The notes under the pieces: generated by a model
The model's input: only the letters and a program-made list of their open reading frames with translations
What the model was told of the DNA's origin: nothing
Database searches by the model: none
Shown here: in pieces, positions 9,026 to 17,226 of the stretch
Layout of the letters: the number at the start of each line of letters is the position of its first letter
Numbering within the stretch: position 1 is the stretch's first letter
Assembly: GCA_002842045.1 (NCBI GenBank)
Contig: PHBX01000017.1
Coordinates: 124,001 to 188,000, forward strand
Length of the DNA stretch: 64,000 nt
Direction of reading: 5' to 3'
From: Chloroflexi bacterium HGW-Chloroflexi-3
Lineage (GTDB): Bacteria > Chloroflexota > Anaerolineae > Anaerolineales > Anaerolineaceae
Made by a program: the position numbers and the translations under genes

Positions 9026-10696
9026 TTACCCTTCTTTGAAGGCTACAAAACGACCCCACATGGATTCAATTTCCATACCTTTTTGCACAAAGCAACCGAT
9101 ATAGTAACGTCCACTGGGTAAATCAGCAAGCTCTAAACCGAGGTTTTCAGCATGAACGATTTTCTTCGGGAATAGATTGAGGTGCATATCCTGATAGTAG
9201 TGATCCAATGGATACATTTCATCCCAGTCTTTTCCAAAGTCTCTCTTTAATTTCTCGTTAGCTTCTTCGAAAGTTTTTGGATGCCAGACACGTTGAATGG
9301 TGTTCATGGGATGATCAGCAGCTACACAGTCTACACCAATCCATTTGATTTTTTTCTCTGCTGCCCATACAGCAAAATCAGGTGAAGGACCTGGATGCTT
9401 GATCATGTAGCGGAATTCATCAGAATTTTCACTCTTCCAACCATAATCATACCAACCGGTCTTGATAACCAAAATATCGCCTTCATGCACATCAACCACG
9501 GATTCGATCATTGCAGGAGTATAAACACTGGAATTGCTCACAAGATGCGAAATATCTGCCACTACGCCTGGTCCAACCCAATCTTCTAATGGTGTCTGAC
9601 CAATACTGCGTCCATTGGGATAAAAATGTTTTTCGCCATCCATATGGGTTGCCAGGTGAATGGAAGCGTTACAGATAGAACCATTTCGTGCCATACCATA
9701 ATGTGCTCCACCAACACGTTTGAAGTATTTCACGGAAAGGGGTTCATAATTTGCCCACTGTGGAGATCGAACGCTGAATGGTACTGTCATATCAAACATT
9801 TCAGCTTTTTCCATCTCAGCAAAAAATTCTTCTGCTTTCATCCACTCTGGCGCCTGGTAAGCAGCAACACGCGCCCAGGCTGTCTCGACTTCCATGAAGG
9901 GAATTGGCTGGCAGGAGATCCAGGCACGCTGGTTCTTCAGTTCACTCACCTGACCGACAATTGATTCAACAAAGATTGCATGATGTTTAGGCATTGTTAC
10001 ATGCGTCATTTCATAGTACCAATCTTGAGGGAACATTTCATCCCAAGTCTTGCCATATTTTGCTTTGAGTTTGGCTTCAGCTTTGTTGAATTCGTTCTCG
10101 TGCAAACGACGGATGGGGGTATTCATAGGATGTTCAATGGTTCCACAATCAACGCCTACCCATTTTAATTTCTTGTCCAAAACCCATTGGAAAAATTCTG
10201 GTGAAGGACCAGGATGGCGTACAAGGAAACCAAATTCCTTAGACTCTACGCCACCTTGCGCTTTTGGGTTGACTACATCAGGTTTGTCCCAGGAGTAACG
10301 GCTATAACCAGTGTAAATTATCAGGACATCGCCTTCTTTTACATCGACTGCTTTTTCAATCATTTCTGGTGTGTACAGACCATAATCTTCCACCATACCA
10401 GAAATATCTGCCACCACACCGACCCCACTCAAATCTTCAAGGGGAATATCAGAAATTGGTCGACCACCGGAATGATAGGCTGTTTCACCCACCAGGTGGG
10501 TACCGACTGTGTTGCTCCAGTTAAGGATCTGACCATTCGCCCCAGCTCCACCACCAAAAGCACCGGTAACACGCTTGAAGAAATGTACCTCTAAAGCTTT
10601 GTCTCCGGGAAATGGGGGCGTGAAAATGCTGCAGTCCTGAGTCAGATCATACAATTTGGCTTCCGCCATCATCTTAATAAATTTTTCACGATCCAT
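9026..10696 (-). CDS. Tandem cyclase-family (PF04199-like) metal hydrolase
   Basis: 556 residues built from two homologous cyclase/kynurenine formamidase-like halves (about 10-280 and 295-556). Both halves share GVVADIS, TPxMIE, HPGPSP and GVDC segments. The C-terminal half has the full metal site HLATHMDGEKHF (H347, H351, D353, H357). In the aligned N-terminal segment these read T63, H67, V69 and A73, so that half has probably lost its metal. Relatives hydrolyse cyclic amides or formamides, for example isatin. ATG 10696 is chosen because GGAGG lies just upstream; a TTG at 10708 is inside that site. It follows DUF1116 by about 100 bases. It probably opens the ring of the pathway intermediate, but the substrate is unknown. 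Confidence 0.85.
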   Translation of the reverse strand: MDREKFIKMMAEAKLYDLTQDCSIFTPPFPGDKALEVHFFKRVTGAFGGGAGANGQILNWSNTVGTHLVGETAYHSGGRPISDIPLEDLSGVGVVADISGMVEDYGLYTPEMIEKAVDVKEGDVLIIYTGYSRYSWDKPDVVNPKAQGGVESKEFGFLVRHPGPSPEFFQWVLDKKLKWVGVDCGTIEHPMNTPIRRLHENEFNKAEAKLKAKYGKTWDEMFPQDWYYEMTHVTMPKHHAIFVESIVGQVSELKNQRAWISCQPIPFMEVETAWARVAAYQAPEWMKAEEFFAEMEKAEMFDMTVPFSVRSPQWANYEPLSVKYFKRVGGAHYGMARNGSICNASIHLATHMDGEKHFYPNGRSIGQTPLEDWVGPGVVADISHLVSNSSVYTPAMIESVVDVHEGDILVIKTGWYDYGWKSENSDEFRYMIKHPGPSPDFAVWAAEKKIKWIGVDCVAADHPMNTIQRVWHPKTFEEANEKLKRDFGKDWDEMYPLDHYYQDMHLNLFPKKIVHAENLGLELADLPSGRYYIGCFVQKGMEIESMWGRFVAFKEG

Positions 10697-10798
10697 TGTT
10701 CCCTCCAAAAAGGTAAAAAATAAAATTTTGTAAAAGTAATAAGTTTGCTAAGGGTTATTCCAAAGAATCAATGAGATAACCAGTCAACTCATTTTTGT

Positions 10799-12046
10799 TT
10801 ATATTTCGAATTTTTCGGCGAATGCAACCAGAGCATCCTCGAAGCATTTCATCGGAGCACTGACAACACCAGCACCAACCTGGCCAACACCTGGATCTTT
10901 GTGTGCCACACCTGTGTTTACACGAGGTGACATGTTGGTTTCGACTACCTTGCGGATATCAACACCGGTTGGGGTACCGCGGAAATCCAGGAAGGGAATA
11001 TTGAAGTGTTTGTGCTCACCAAAAGTAATCTCATACATATCCAGGGTGGTGTTGATTGCATCCCGTGGTGTACCGCCAATAAAAGTAACCAGAGCAGGGG
11101 CTGTTGCCATGGCAAAACCACCAATTCCAGCCGTTTCAGTAATGACACTATCGCCAATATCCGGGCAAGCATCATCTTCACCAAAACCAGGGAAGTAGAG
11201 CGATTTCACTTTGGGTGATGGGGCAGTAAACCATCGATCACCCAACCCACTGACACGGATACCCCAATCGGTACCATTACGTGCCATCACGGTTACGATG
11301 GTAGAACCTTCGATATTATGTCCAGCCTGTGTCATTGTCTTGCAGCCAGCCATGACCGGGTTCAGGATTGACAGGGCATTTTCTCCCAGGAATTTGACCA
11401 CTTCTGAAGCTTGTGTTAAATCTGTAGCTGTTTTGATAATATAGGGGGCTAAGAAATTGGTGTAAAGTAAAGATGCTGCATCCAGACGGTTGTGGCCATC
11501 GTCACCCATGTGTAATGCTTTGGCAAGTAAAGTGCGAATATCAAGCCCACCCATTTCTTTTAATGCGCGGTCAACAGCCGGCCCTAAGACTTCGTTGAGC
11601 CATTTCATGCGGTTGATGACCTCTTCACTGTACGCACCCATGCGTAATACTTTTCCTCGGCCTTCATTCAAACCAGAAAAAGCTTTGTAACCAGTAGTCG
11701 TATTTTCAACGATATATACCATCATGGATGGAGACATAACGCCAGCCATTGGTCCAGTTGAGTCATAATGGTGGCAGGGGGCAAATTCAATTTGTCCACT
11801 TTTCAAAATAGCTTCTGCTTCTTCCACTGATTTGGCTTTCCCTTCCAGGAAAATGGCACCAATCATGGCGCCACGTACAGGACCTGACATGCGTTCCCAG
11901 GTCACAGGAGGACCAGCGTGTAAAAATAAATTCTCATGCATACCAGGGATTACATCCATGACCTTAGCGACACCCACCAATACAGGTCGGGCTTCCATAA
12001 AGGCATCAATTGCTTTTTGATTTGCCTGATCGATATTAATTGTCAT
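10799..12046 (-). CDS. DUF1116 protein (YlbE/AllG-like carbamoyltransferase subunit)
   Basis: 415 residues matching the DUF1116 family across its length (for example VGVAKVMDVIPGMHENLFLHAG near the start and GGFAMATAPALVTFIGG in the C-terminal third). In Escherichia coli the relatives FdrA, YlbE and YlbF have been linked to oxamate carbamoyltransferase in allantoin breakdown; that is family knowledge, not shown here. AAGGAG precedes the ATG at 12046, 50 bases after fdrA. The third partner, DUF2877 (YlbF), is not in the window, so the complex may be two-part or completed elsewhere. Confidence 0.85.
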   Translation of the reverse strand: MTINIDQANQKAIDAFMEARPVLVGVAKVMDVIPGMHENLFLHAGPPVTWERMSGPVRGAMIGAIFLEGKAKSVEEAEAILKSGQIEFAPCHHYDSTGPMAGVMSPSMMVYIVENTTTGYKAFSGLNEGRGKVLRMGAYSEEVINRMKWLNEVLGPAVDRALKEMGGLDIRTLLAKALHMGDDGHNRLDAASLLYTNFLAPYIIKTATDLTQASEVVKFLGENALSILNPVMAGCKTMTQAGHNIEGSTIVTVMARNGTDWGIRVSGLGDRWFTAPSPKVKSLYFPGFGEDDACPDIGDSVITETAGIGGFAMATAPALVTFIGGTPRDAINTTLDMYEITFGEHKHFNIPFLDFRGTPTGVDIRKVVETNMSPRVNTGVAHKDPGVGQVGAGVVSAPMKCFEDALVAFAEKFEI

Positions 12047-12096
12047 TTCTCAACTCCTTTTGTTAAGTTTCAAACTTCATCGAATAAGAGCAATTC

Positions 12097-13824
12097 TTAA
12101 CTGAATTTCTTCATGCGTTCAAGAATGGCTGCTAACTTTTCATTTCCACCCGCTGGGGGCTTCCATTCAACATGGACTACCGGCACTTCCTGTTTGACCA
12201 GATCTTCAGCAAAAGATTCAAGGCCGACATTGATGGCCATAAGTTCTTTATCCAGAGTCGATAAGTCAACTGGGGTAAAGACATATTCATCTTCGGCTGT
12301 TTCATTCAATGCACGCAGGATACTGCCAGCATAGCGAATAACCTCTTCATTACTGGAAGAAACCCAGGCACCGGCTGCACGCATTTGTGCAATCTGATTA
12401 TCCAGGTTTTGAGGATCTTCATCGGTACCGGTGGCAACTACCACAACCTCCAGGTAACGACCTGCTTTTTCCGCTTCGGCTTTTGCTTTGGCAACTGCGG
12501 GTCCTAATTCACTGGCAGGATCGGGATGTGAGCCGTATCCAATCACCACGTCCAGCATGATCACTGCCACTTCAGGATCTTTGCTTTCTTCCAACAAACG
12601 CCGAATACGCATTTCATTGTCCATCATAGGGTGTAAGCGGCCAACAGTGAATTCATCTTCACCCAGGTCAACGATGCTGTGCTCTTCACTGGTCAATGAA
12701 TCTTTGAGCTTATTTTCTTTAATGATGGGAGCATTTGCCCATACGCGATCGATATAATCTTCCAATAAGAATTGAGCTTCATAGGCTAATGTGCCACCCG
12801 AGAAGAGTCCACGGAAATATTTCTGACCTGTTGAAAATTTTTCAATGGGCAAAACAGGCGGACCGGAAAGATCAGGCATTTTATTTGCCAATTCCACTGC
12901 TAAAGCAGCGGCATCATCCATACCGGTCGCAAACCACAAATTGCCATCCCGGCGCATGGTTGGTTTTCGGGCAATAAAGTTAATAACAACGGGTTTATTA
13001 ATCTGACGAGCTTTGCGAATCACTTTTGCAGCCATCTTGGGGGCTGGTGGTTTTGATACCAGGGTAATTACACGCGTACCTGGATCTCGCGCCAGAACAT
13101 CCATGGACATTAAGAATGTTGCTGCGCCAATGGCATCTTTCAAATCGCGTCCACCGGTACCAATGCCGTGGGTAATACCACTGCCCAGTTGGTGAATGCG
13201 GGTTGTGACCTGTTGTAAACCTGTGCCAGCAGCAGCTACCACACCAATCGGTCCTTTGCGAATCTTGTTTGCAAATCCCAGTCCATTTCCACTGATCATA
13301 GCAGTACCACAATCCGGACCCATGACCAGAAGGCCTTTTTCAGCAGCTTTGGCCTTTAAGGAAACTTCATCTTCCACGGAGACATTATCGCTGAACAAGA
13401 AAACGTGTTTTCCCAGATCCAGTGCCTGACGGGCAACATTGGCAGCAAAGCGACCTGCAACGGAAATGAGAACCCAACTGGCATCCGGGAGCATTTCTGC
13501 GGCGCTCGCCAATGTCTTAGGGCGATATTCCTGATCCACATTGGATTTTTTACGGGTCAACAATTCATCCACCTGACCAATTGCACCTAAAGCAGTGTCC
13601 TCGTCAGCAGCTCGAACCACGATGACAAGATCGTCTGACTTGGATGCCATTACTTCCGGTGTGACCAGATCAATATGAGCAAGGATTTCTTTATTTTCTT
13701 CGGTACCCATCACCACACCGGCATCATCAACACCATCCAGTTGGGCGAGGGAACGTTGCAGTTGCATTAGAACCGCGGAATCGAAATACGATCCGGATCT
13801 AATTTCTGCTCTTATAACAGCCAT
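12097..13824 (-). CDS. fdrA: FdrA-like protein (succinyl-CoA synthetase alpha-like)
   Basis: 575 residues. The opening SGSYFDSAVLMQLQRSL and the MGTEENKEIL segment are typical of FdrA. The middle has a CoA-ligase-like Rossmann region with GPDCGTAMI (about 176-184) and GVVAAAGTGLQQV. It belongs to the succinyl-CoA synthetase superfamily, but in E. coli it works with YlbE/YlbF in carbamoyl transfer. A GGAGG site precedes the ATG at 13824. The gene begins a transcript from a clear promoter about 270 bases upstream and is followed by DUF1116 and the tandem cyclase. The likely role is phosphorolysis of a carbamoylated acid, yielding carbamoyl phosphate; this is inference. Confidence 0.88.
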   Translation of the reverse strand: MAVIRAEIRSGSYFDSAVLMQLQRSLAQLDGVDDAGVVMGTEENKEILAHIDLVTPEVMASKSDDLVIVVRAADEDTALGAIGQVDELLTRKKSNVDQEYRPKTLASAAEMLPDASWVLISVAGRFAANVARQALDLGKHVFLFSDNVSVEDEVSLKAKAAEKGLLVMGPDCGTAMISGNGLGFANKIRKGPIGVVAAAGTGLQQVTTRIHQLGSGITHGIGTGGRDLKDAIGAATFLMSMDVLARDPGTRVITLVSKPPAPKMAAKVIRKARQINKPVVINFIARKPTMRRDGNLWFATGMDDAAALAVELANKMPDLSGPPVLPIEKFSTGQKYFRGLFSGGTLAYEAQFLLEDYIDRVWANAPIIKENKLKDSLTSEEHSIVDLGEDEFTVGRLHPMMDNEMRIRRLLEESKDPEVAVIMLDVVIGYGSHPDPASELGPAVAKAKAEAEKAGRYLEVVVVATGTDEDPQNLDNQIAQMRAAGAWVSSSNEEVIRYAGSILRALNETAEDEYVFTPVDLSTLDKELMAINVGLESFAEDLVKQEVPVVHVEWKPPAGGNEKLAAILERMKKFS

Positions 13825-14096
13825 ATTTCCACCTCCTAATTATTCACAGACAAAACCAGGCGAGTAGCAATTCGCCATTCGCCTTTTTGTTTCAATTCTG
13901 CTCGACAATAAAAATTTTCAGATCCATTAAAAAGTTGCCGTCATACAACTTACTCTGACAGGGTATTTTCCCATCATATGCAGAAAGAACCGATAAGGGT
14001 CGGAAAACACCCGGGGACAATAAAAATCAATCAAACGATTGGTTTTAGGATAAAACGCAATAAATAAATTGTCAGATGTTAGACAATTGTTCATTT
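13825..14096 (-). promoter_or_regulatory. Long 5' leader of fdrA
   Basis: About 265 untranslated bases lie between the predicted start of transcription near 14090 and the fdrA ATG. On the minus strand they contain several small hairpins, including AAGTTG/CAACTT (13932-13951) followed by a short T-run, and AGGCGA/TCGCCT close to the gene. It may be an attenuator, but I cannot name a riboswitch class. Confidence 0.3.
14067..14088. promoter_or_regulatory. Palindromic operator at the fdrA transcription start
   Basis: Perfect 7-bp arms AATTGTC-N8-GACAATT centred about 12 bases after the predicted +1, the classic position for a repressor. A related palindrome, TTGTC-N-GACAA, lies at 15268-15278 in the promoter of the next upstream unit. 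The type of regulator (GntR-like, for example) cannot be told from the site alone. Confidence 0.5.
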
Positions 14097-14125
14097 AGTA
14101 TAGCATTTTCAGGAAATTGAGTCAA
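14097..14125 (-). promoter_or_regulatory. Sigma-70 promoter for fdrA-DUF1116-cyclase
   Basis: On the minus strand: -35 TTGACT (14120-14125), a spacer of exactly 17 bases, and -10 TATACT (14097-14102). The same two hexamers and spacing occur in the promoter at 15233-15261, with similar bases around them (TTGACTCAAxTT and TGCTATACT). Confidence 0.75.
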
Positions 14126-14333
14126 TTTGAGAAAAATTTCTCAATAGAATAGGCTTTTTTTTTCCTGTTTTTGCTTCCAACTTATTTCAACTTGTAAATG
14201 TTCTACCGATATTTTTCAGCTAACCGGGTTATTTTTAATTTTTTGATTTATTTAATTTAAATATTCACCAATAAAAAACTACTTACTAAAAAAGGAAGGA
14301 TCAAATTGATCCTTCCTTAAATATTAAACTATT
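14126..14333. other. Gap between fdrA promoter and the GNAT gene
   Basis: AT-rich stretch behind the GNAT gene. It holds the terminator at 14288-14318, one copy of a repeated 10-mer GCTAACCGGG (14219-14228) and an imperfect TTGAGAAA/TTTCTCAA palindrome at 14127-14144, just upstream of the fdrA -35 box. No gene is visible. Confidence 0.5.
14288..14318 (-). terminator. Intrinsic terminator after the GNAT gene
   Basis: Arms AAGGAAGGATCAA and TTGATCCTTCCTT (13 bp) pair almost without a loop and are followed on the minus strand by six T residues. It lies 16 bases beyond the GNAT stop and shows that the GNAT gene and fdrA are separate transcription units. Confidence 0.85.
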
Positions 14334-15056
14334 TTAGAGATTGAGCTCCGGCATGCGCATAACTTCATTGGCTTTGCGTACTTCATCGGTTGGATTGAAG
14401 TCCATATCGTTACCAATGTAGTTGGGCAACCATTGCTTGAGGCTGGCATTCCATGAATCCTGATTAACTAAATAAATTCGTGCGCCACCTAATTCATGCT
14501 GATATTGTGGCCAGGGTAAAGTTGGCTGCGCCATTGCCAGACCAGCCATACGCCATCCATTATAGCTTTCAAATGTTGACCACCATTGTTGTGCTTTGCA
14601 AACTTCCAGAGCATAGTAGGTCTTGGCATAATACATTGCCCAACCCACTTTTCCGCGGCGGGAGAATGCCATTGTGTGCAAGCTGATGGCTGTATCTTTA
14701 TCCCAGAAACGACCATTTGCAAAACCAACAAATTCACCATCGATTAAACCAAGCAAAGTGAAGGCATCTTTAATTCTTTTACGTTTCACAGCTAAAATTT
14801 CACCATATACACGAACACCAACGATGTCATAGAAGTCTTTTTCTTCTTCCATCACGAGCTTCATGAAGTCAAGCAATTGAGGGATATCATCATTTGTCAT
14901 AGCACGGATGAACATGGTGCGGCCATCTTCTAACTTGAATGAAGAATCCTGCCAGGGGGGCAAATTCATTGGAGGTGCTTGCAGCAAACCTTCAATTTCT
15001 GAGACATCTATTGACATTTTCTCAACTGATACTGGTACTGGGGGTGTTAATTTCAT
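14334..15056 (-). CDS. GNAT-like N-acetyltransferase family protein
   Basis: 240 residues. After a 45-residue N-terminal extension, a region beginning at DGRTMFIRAMTNDDIPQLLDFM looks like the first strand and helix of the GNAT fold. It is followed by a GFANGRFW strand and a RGKVGWAMYYAKTYY segment in place of the acetyl-CoA loop. The usual Q/RxxGxG/A motif is not clean, so the call is tentative. AGGAG precedes the ATG at 15056. It has its own promoter and terminator, but its promoter is almost a copy of the fdrA promoter, which suggests co-regulation with the catabolic genes. Confidence 0.55.
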   Translation of the reverse strand: MKLTPPVPVSVEKMSIDVSEIEGLLQAPPMNLPPWQDSSFKLEDGRTMFIRAMTNDDIPQLLDFMKLVMEEEKDFYDIVGVRVYGEILAVKRKRIKDAFTLLGLIDGEFVGFANGRFWDKDTAISLHTMAFSRRGKVGWAMYYAKTYYALEVCKAQQWWSTFESYNGWRMAGLAMAQPTLPWPQYQHELGGARIYLVNQDSWNASLKQWLPNYIGNDMDFNPTDEVRKANEVMRMPELNL

Positions 15057-15232
15057 TTACAAACTCCTTAGACAATAATATTGGGGGGTTCCCATTTTTT
15101 TAACCTGAGTTTTTACGCCCGGTTAGCTGACAATAAAATACCCGACGTTAACTTGTAATACGACGGGGTGTGCCTATAATTCTAAGATGTTTCACATATC
15201 TCACAACGAATAATAAAGGCTAGCACTCTATA

Positions 15233-15261
15233 AGTATAGCAAACTCAAAAATTTGAGTCAA
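15233..15261 (-). promoter_or_regulatory. Sigma-70 promoter for the GNAT gene
   Basis: Minus strand: -35 TTGACT (15256-15261), 17-base spacer, -10 TATACT (15233-15238); predicted +1 near 15226, leaving a leader of about 170 bases before the ATG at 15056. The leader contains a GC-rich region near 15139-15170 able to pair (ACCCCG/CGGGT) and the second copy of the 10-mer GCTAACCGGG. Confidence 0.75.
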
Positions 15262-15267
15262 TAATAT

Positions 15268-15278
15268 TTGTCCGACAA
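15268..15278. promoter_or_regulatory. TTGTC-N-GACAA palindrome upstream of the GNAT promoter
   Basis: An 11-base palindrome lying 7 bases upstream of the -35 box. The half-sites equal those of the fdrA operator at 14067-14088, but the spacing (1 base instead of 8) and the position (upstream rather than over +1) differ. Confidence 0.4.
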
Positions 15279-15328
15279 TTATGTGATTTTTGGACTTATT
15301 TACTCATCAACTCGTAATTAGATAATAT

Positions 15329-15985
15329 TTATTGATCTGCCAATAGTCGTTCAATCAGTTCAGACAAATAACTGGTTGGTGGCGGCCCAATAATCACCTC
15401 TCCATTAACCAGGAACGCAGGGGTAACGCTCAACCCATAATCCCCAGCCAGATTCATACTATGCACAACTTTTTTCATGTAAAAACCCTGATCGACACAG
15501 GGATTAAATTTTTCAGCGTCCAGATCCAACATCATGGCATACGATTTCAATCCCTCATCCGAGAAACCAATTGGGTTTTCAAATAAAAGGTCGTGATATT
15601 CCCAAAATTTATCCTGATCAAAAGCACATTGAGCAGCGTTGGCAGCTACCCGCGAAGCACTGCTGATATGAGCATTATCCCGCCAGATAAATTTCACTTT
15701 ACCTTCATAAAGCGCAAGTATCTCCTCCAGCACCCCGGCATTGTGCCAGAGCTTGCACCCACTACAGGCATAATCGCCATACTCGATGATGGTAATGGCA
15801 GCATTTTCTGTTCCTAAGAATGGATCAAGTGCCAGGCGTTCTTCAGGTACAGGGGGATATTGCATTTTTGGATATAAAATTGCGACGATCACCAGGATAA
15901 AAATGATGGAAGCAACGAATATGATTGCTTTGTTATCTTTCCAAATTTCTTGTAATCTTATATTGAGAGGTAAATTTGATTTCAT
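15329..15985 (-). CDS. DsbA-like membrane-anchored thiol oxidoreductase
   Basis: 218 residues. A single N-terminal membrane helix (about 19-38) is followed by a thioredoxin-fold domain of the DsbA/BdbD type. The active site is CSGC in YGDYACSGCKLWH (about 73-85), and the cis-Pro region is VTPAFLVNG (about 185). Such proteins sit outside the membrane and make or rearrange disulfides in exported proteins. The ATG at 15985 has only a weak ribosome site, but the membrane anchor supports it. It stands alone, downstream of no obvious partner; the thiol operon at 52.6-54.7 kb may be functionally related. Confidence 0.88.
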   Translation of the reverse strand: MKSNLPLNIRLQEIWKDNKAIIFVASIIFILVIVAILYPKMQYPPVPEERLALDPFLGTENAAITIIEYGDYACSGCKLWHNAGVLEEILALYEGKVKFIWRDNAHISSASRVAANAAQCAFDQDKFWEYHDLLFENPIGFSDEGLKSYAMMLDLDAEKFNPCVDQGFYMKKVVHSMNLAGDYGLSVTPAFLVNGEVIIGPPPTSYLSELIERLLADQ

Positions 15986-16309
15986 ATCTTCATTTTTACC
16001 TTAATCCAGATGATACAGAAAGAATTTGTTCATGGTTTATGAATCGCCAATAGATCCATGCAAATTATGATCTTCATCCTCACAAGTCTGACAATCTACT
16101 TAATTTTGTCCGCAACACCAGGCGAAAGTGGTATAACTTACTCTACCCCTAAAAGAGAAAGGCAAACAAAAGAATTCTCAGCCCTTATTGGTGTCCTAAA
16201 CAATGCTGAGATTTTTGAAGTCCTTCTTTTTTCCATCGTTAAAATCTAAAAAATAACGATCGTGACAAAAACAAAGTTATTATTTACTGGTTAGATAAAG
16301 GAGATTGAT
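15986..16309. other. Intergenic region before terC-like gene
   Basis: 324 bases between divergent genes. A plus-strand hairpin TCTCAGC/GCTGAGA (16176-16211) with a 22-base loop is followed by five T residues and could act as an attenuator of the TerC-like gene. I checked for the manganese-sensing yybP-ykoY motif often found before terC-like genes and did not see it. A 63-codon frame (16058-16249) has no ribosome site and is not called. Confidence 0.4.
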
Positions 16310-17179
16310 ATGGATTGGTCAATTATTGCAATCGTTTTACAACTCATTTTTTTAGAGGGGGTACTTTCACTGGATAATGCAGCCGTTCTGGGGGCGATGG
16401 TTTCCAGATTACCGGACCATGAACGCATTCTCTGGCCGAAAAGACTGGCAAAAATTGGTCGTCTTCTGGATAAACCTTTAGGTTTTCAGCGAATGGCAGC
16501 ACTACGTGTTGGTTTGATCGGTGCTTATGGTGGCCGTATCATCATGCTATTTCTGGCCAGTTATATTATCCAGAATCCTTGGCTAAAAGTGTTGGGCGCG
16601 GCGTATTTGATTCGCCTGGCATTGGATGATTTAGGTGCTCCTGGTCATGAAGGCAGTGAAGAAGATGCTTTGCGTCCGCTTAAGAAACAGGGATTTTGGT
16701 TAACTGTGCTCAACGTGGAACTCATGGACCTGGCATTCAGTCTGGACAATGTTGTGGCAGCTGTTTCGCTTTCAGACCAGATCTGGATAGTCATTCTGGG
16801 TGTAGCCATTGGTATCCTGATAATGCGATTTGCTGCCGGTATTTTCAGCTCAGTCGTTCTACGTTTTCCGGTATTGAAAACAGCTGCATATATTCTGATT
16901 TTGAATATTGGTGTCGAAATTTTATTAGAAGAGTTCGCTGGTATTCACTTCAATGATTGGATGCGTTTTGGAATATCAATTGGAACAATAGTATTAGCGA
17001 TTGCTTATTCGAGATTTAAGTTTTTACAGATACTGCGCCCGCTCTTCATCTGGCTCAGCCAGGGTTTTGCATTAATGAATGGGTTGGTCTCCTGGGTATT
17101 CGCGCCCATCAAAGGTGTATTGAACCTTATTGTTCATTTGTTCAAAAAACCTGCGCCTGTAAAAATTAAAACATCTTGA
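16310..17179 (+). CDS. TerC/Alx-like integral membrane protein
   Basis: 289 residues, about seven to nine hydrophobic helices. It has the TerC family repeats EGVLSLDNAAVLG (about 15-27) and LMDLAFSLDNVVAAV (about 137-151), each with the conserved acidic residue followed by SLDN. Members export manganese or other divalent cations, or help metalate secreted proteins; the tellurite link of the name is historical. AAGGAG lies 7 bases before the ATG at 16310. It ends in a convergent terminator shared with the next minus-strand gene. Confidence 0.88.
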   Translation: MDWSIIAIVLQLIFLEGVLSLDNAAVLGAMVSRLPDHERILWPKRLAKIGRLLDKPLGFQRMAALRVGLIGAYGGRIIMLFLASYIIQNPWLKVLGAAYLIRLALDDLGAPGHEGSEEDALRPLKKQGFWLTVLNVELMDLAFSLDNVVAAVSLSDQIWIVILGVAIGILIMRFAAGIFSSVVLRFPVLKTAAYILILNIGVEILLEEFAGIHFNDWMRFGISIGTIVLAIAYSRFKFLQILRPLFIWLSQGFALMNGLVSWVFAPIKGVLNLIVHLFKKPAPVKIKTS

Positions 17180-17185
17180 AAATTT

Positions 17186-17226
17186 AATGGCTTTGCAGGG
17201 ATTAACTTGTAAAGCCATTCTTTTTT
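17186..17226. terminator. Convergent terminator between terC-like and GNAT genes
   Basis: Arms AATGGCTTT (17186-17194) and AAAGCCATT (17211-17219) form a 9-bp stem followed by C and six T on the plus strand. It ends the TerC-like gene and overlaps the last codons of the minus-strand GNAT gene. Confidence 0.8.

Noticed and set aside
16058..16249. 63-codon frame upstream of the TerC-like gene
   Set aside because: No ribosome site, odd composition, and it overlaps a hairpin with T-run.
16005..16309. Manganese riboswitch (yybP-ykoY) before the TerC-like gene
   Set aside because: The conserved core segments were not found; only a simple hairpin is present.
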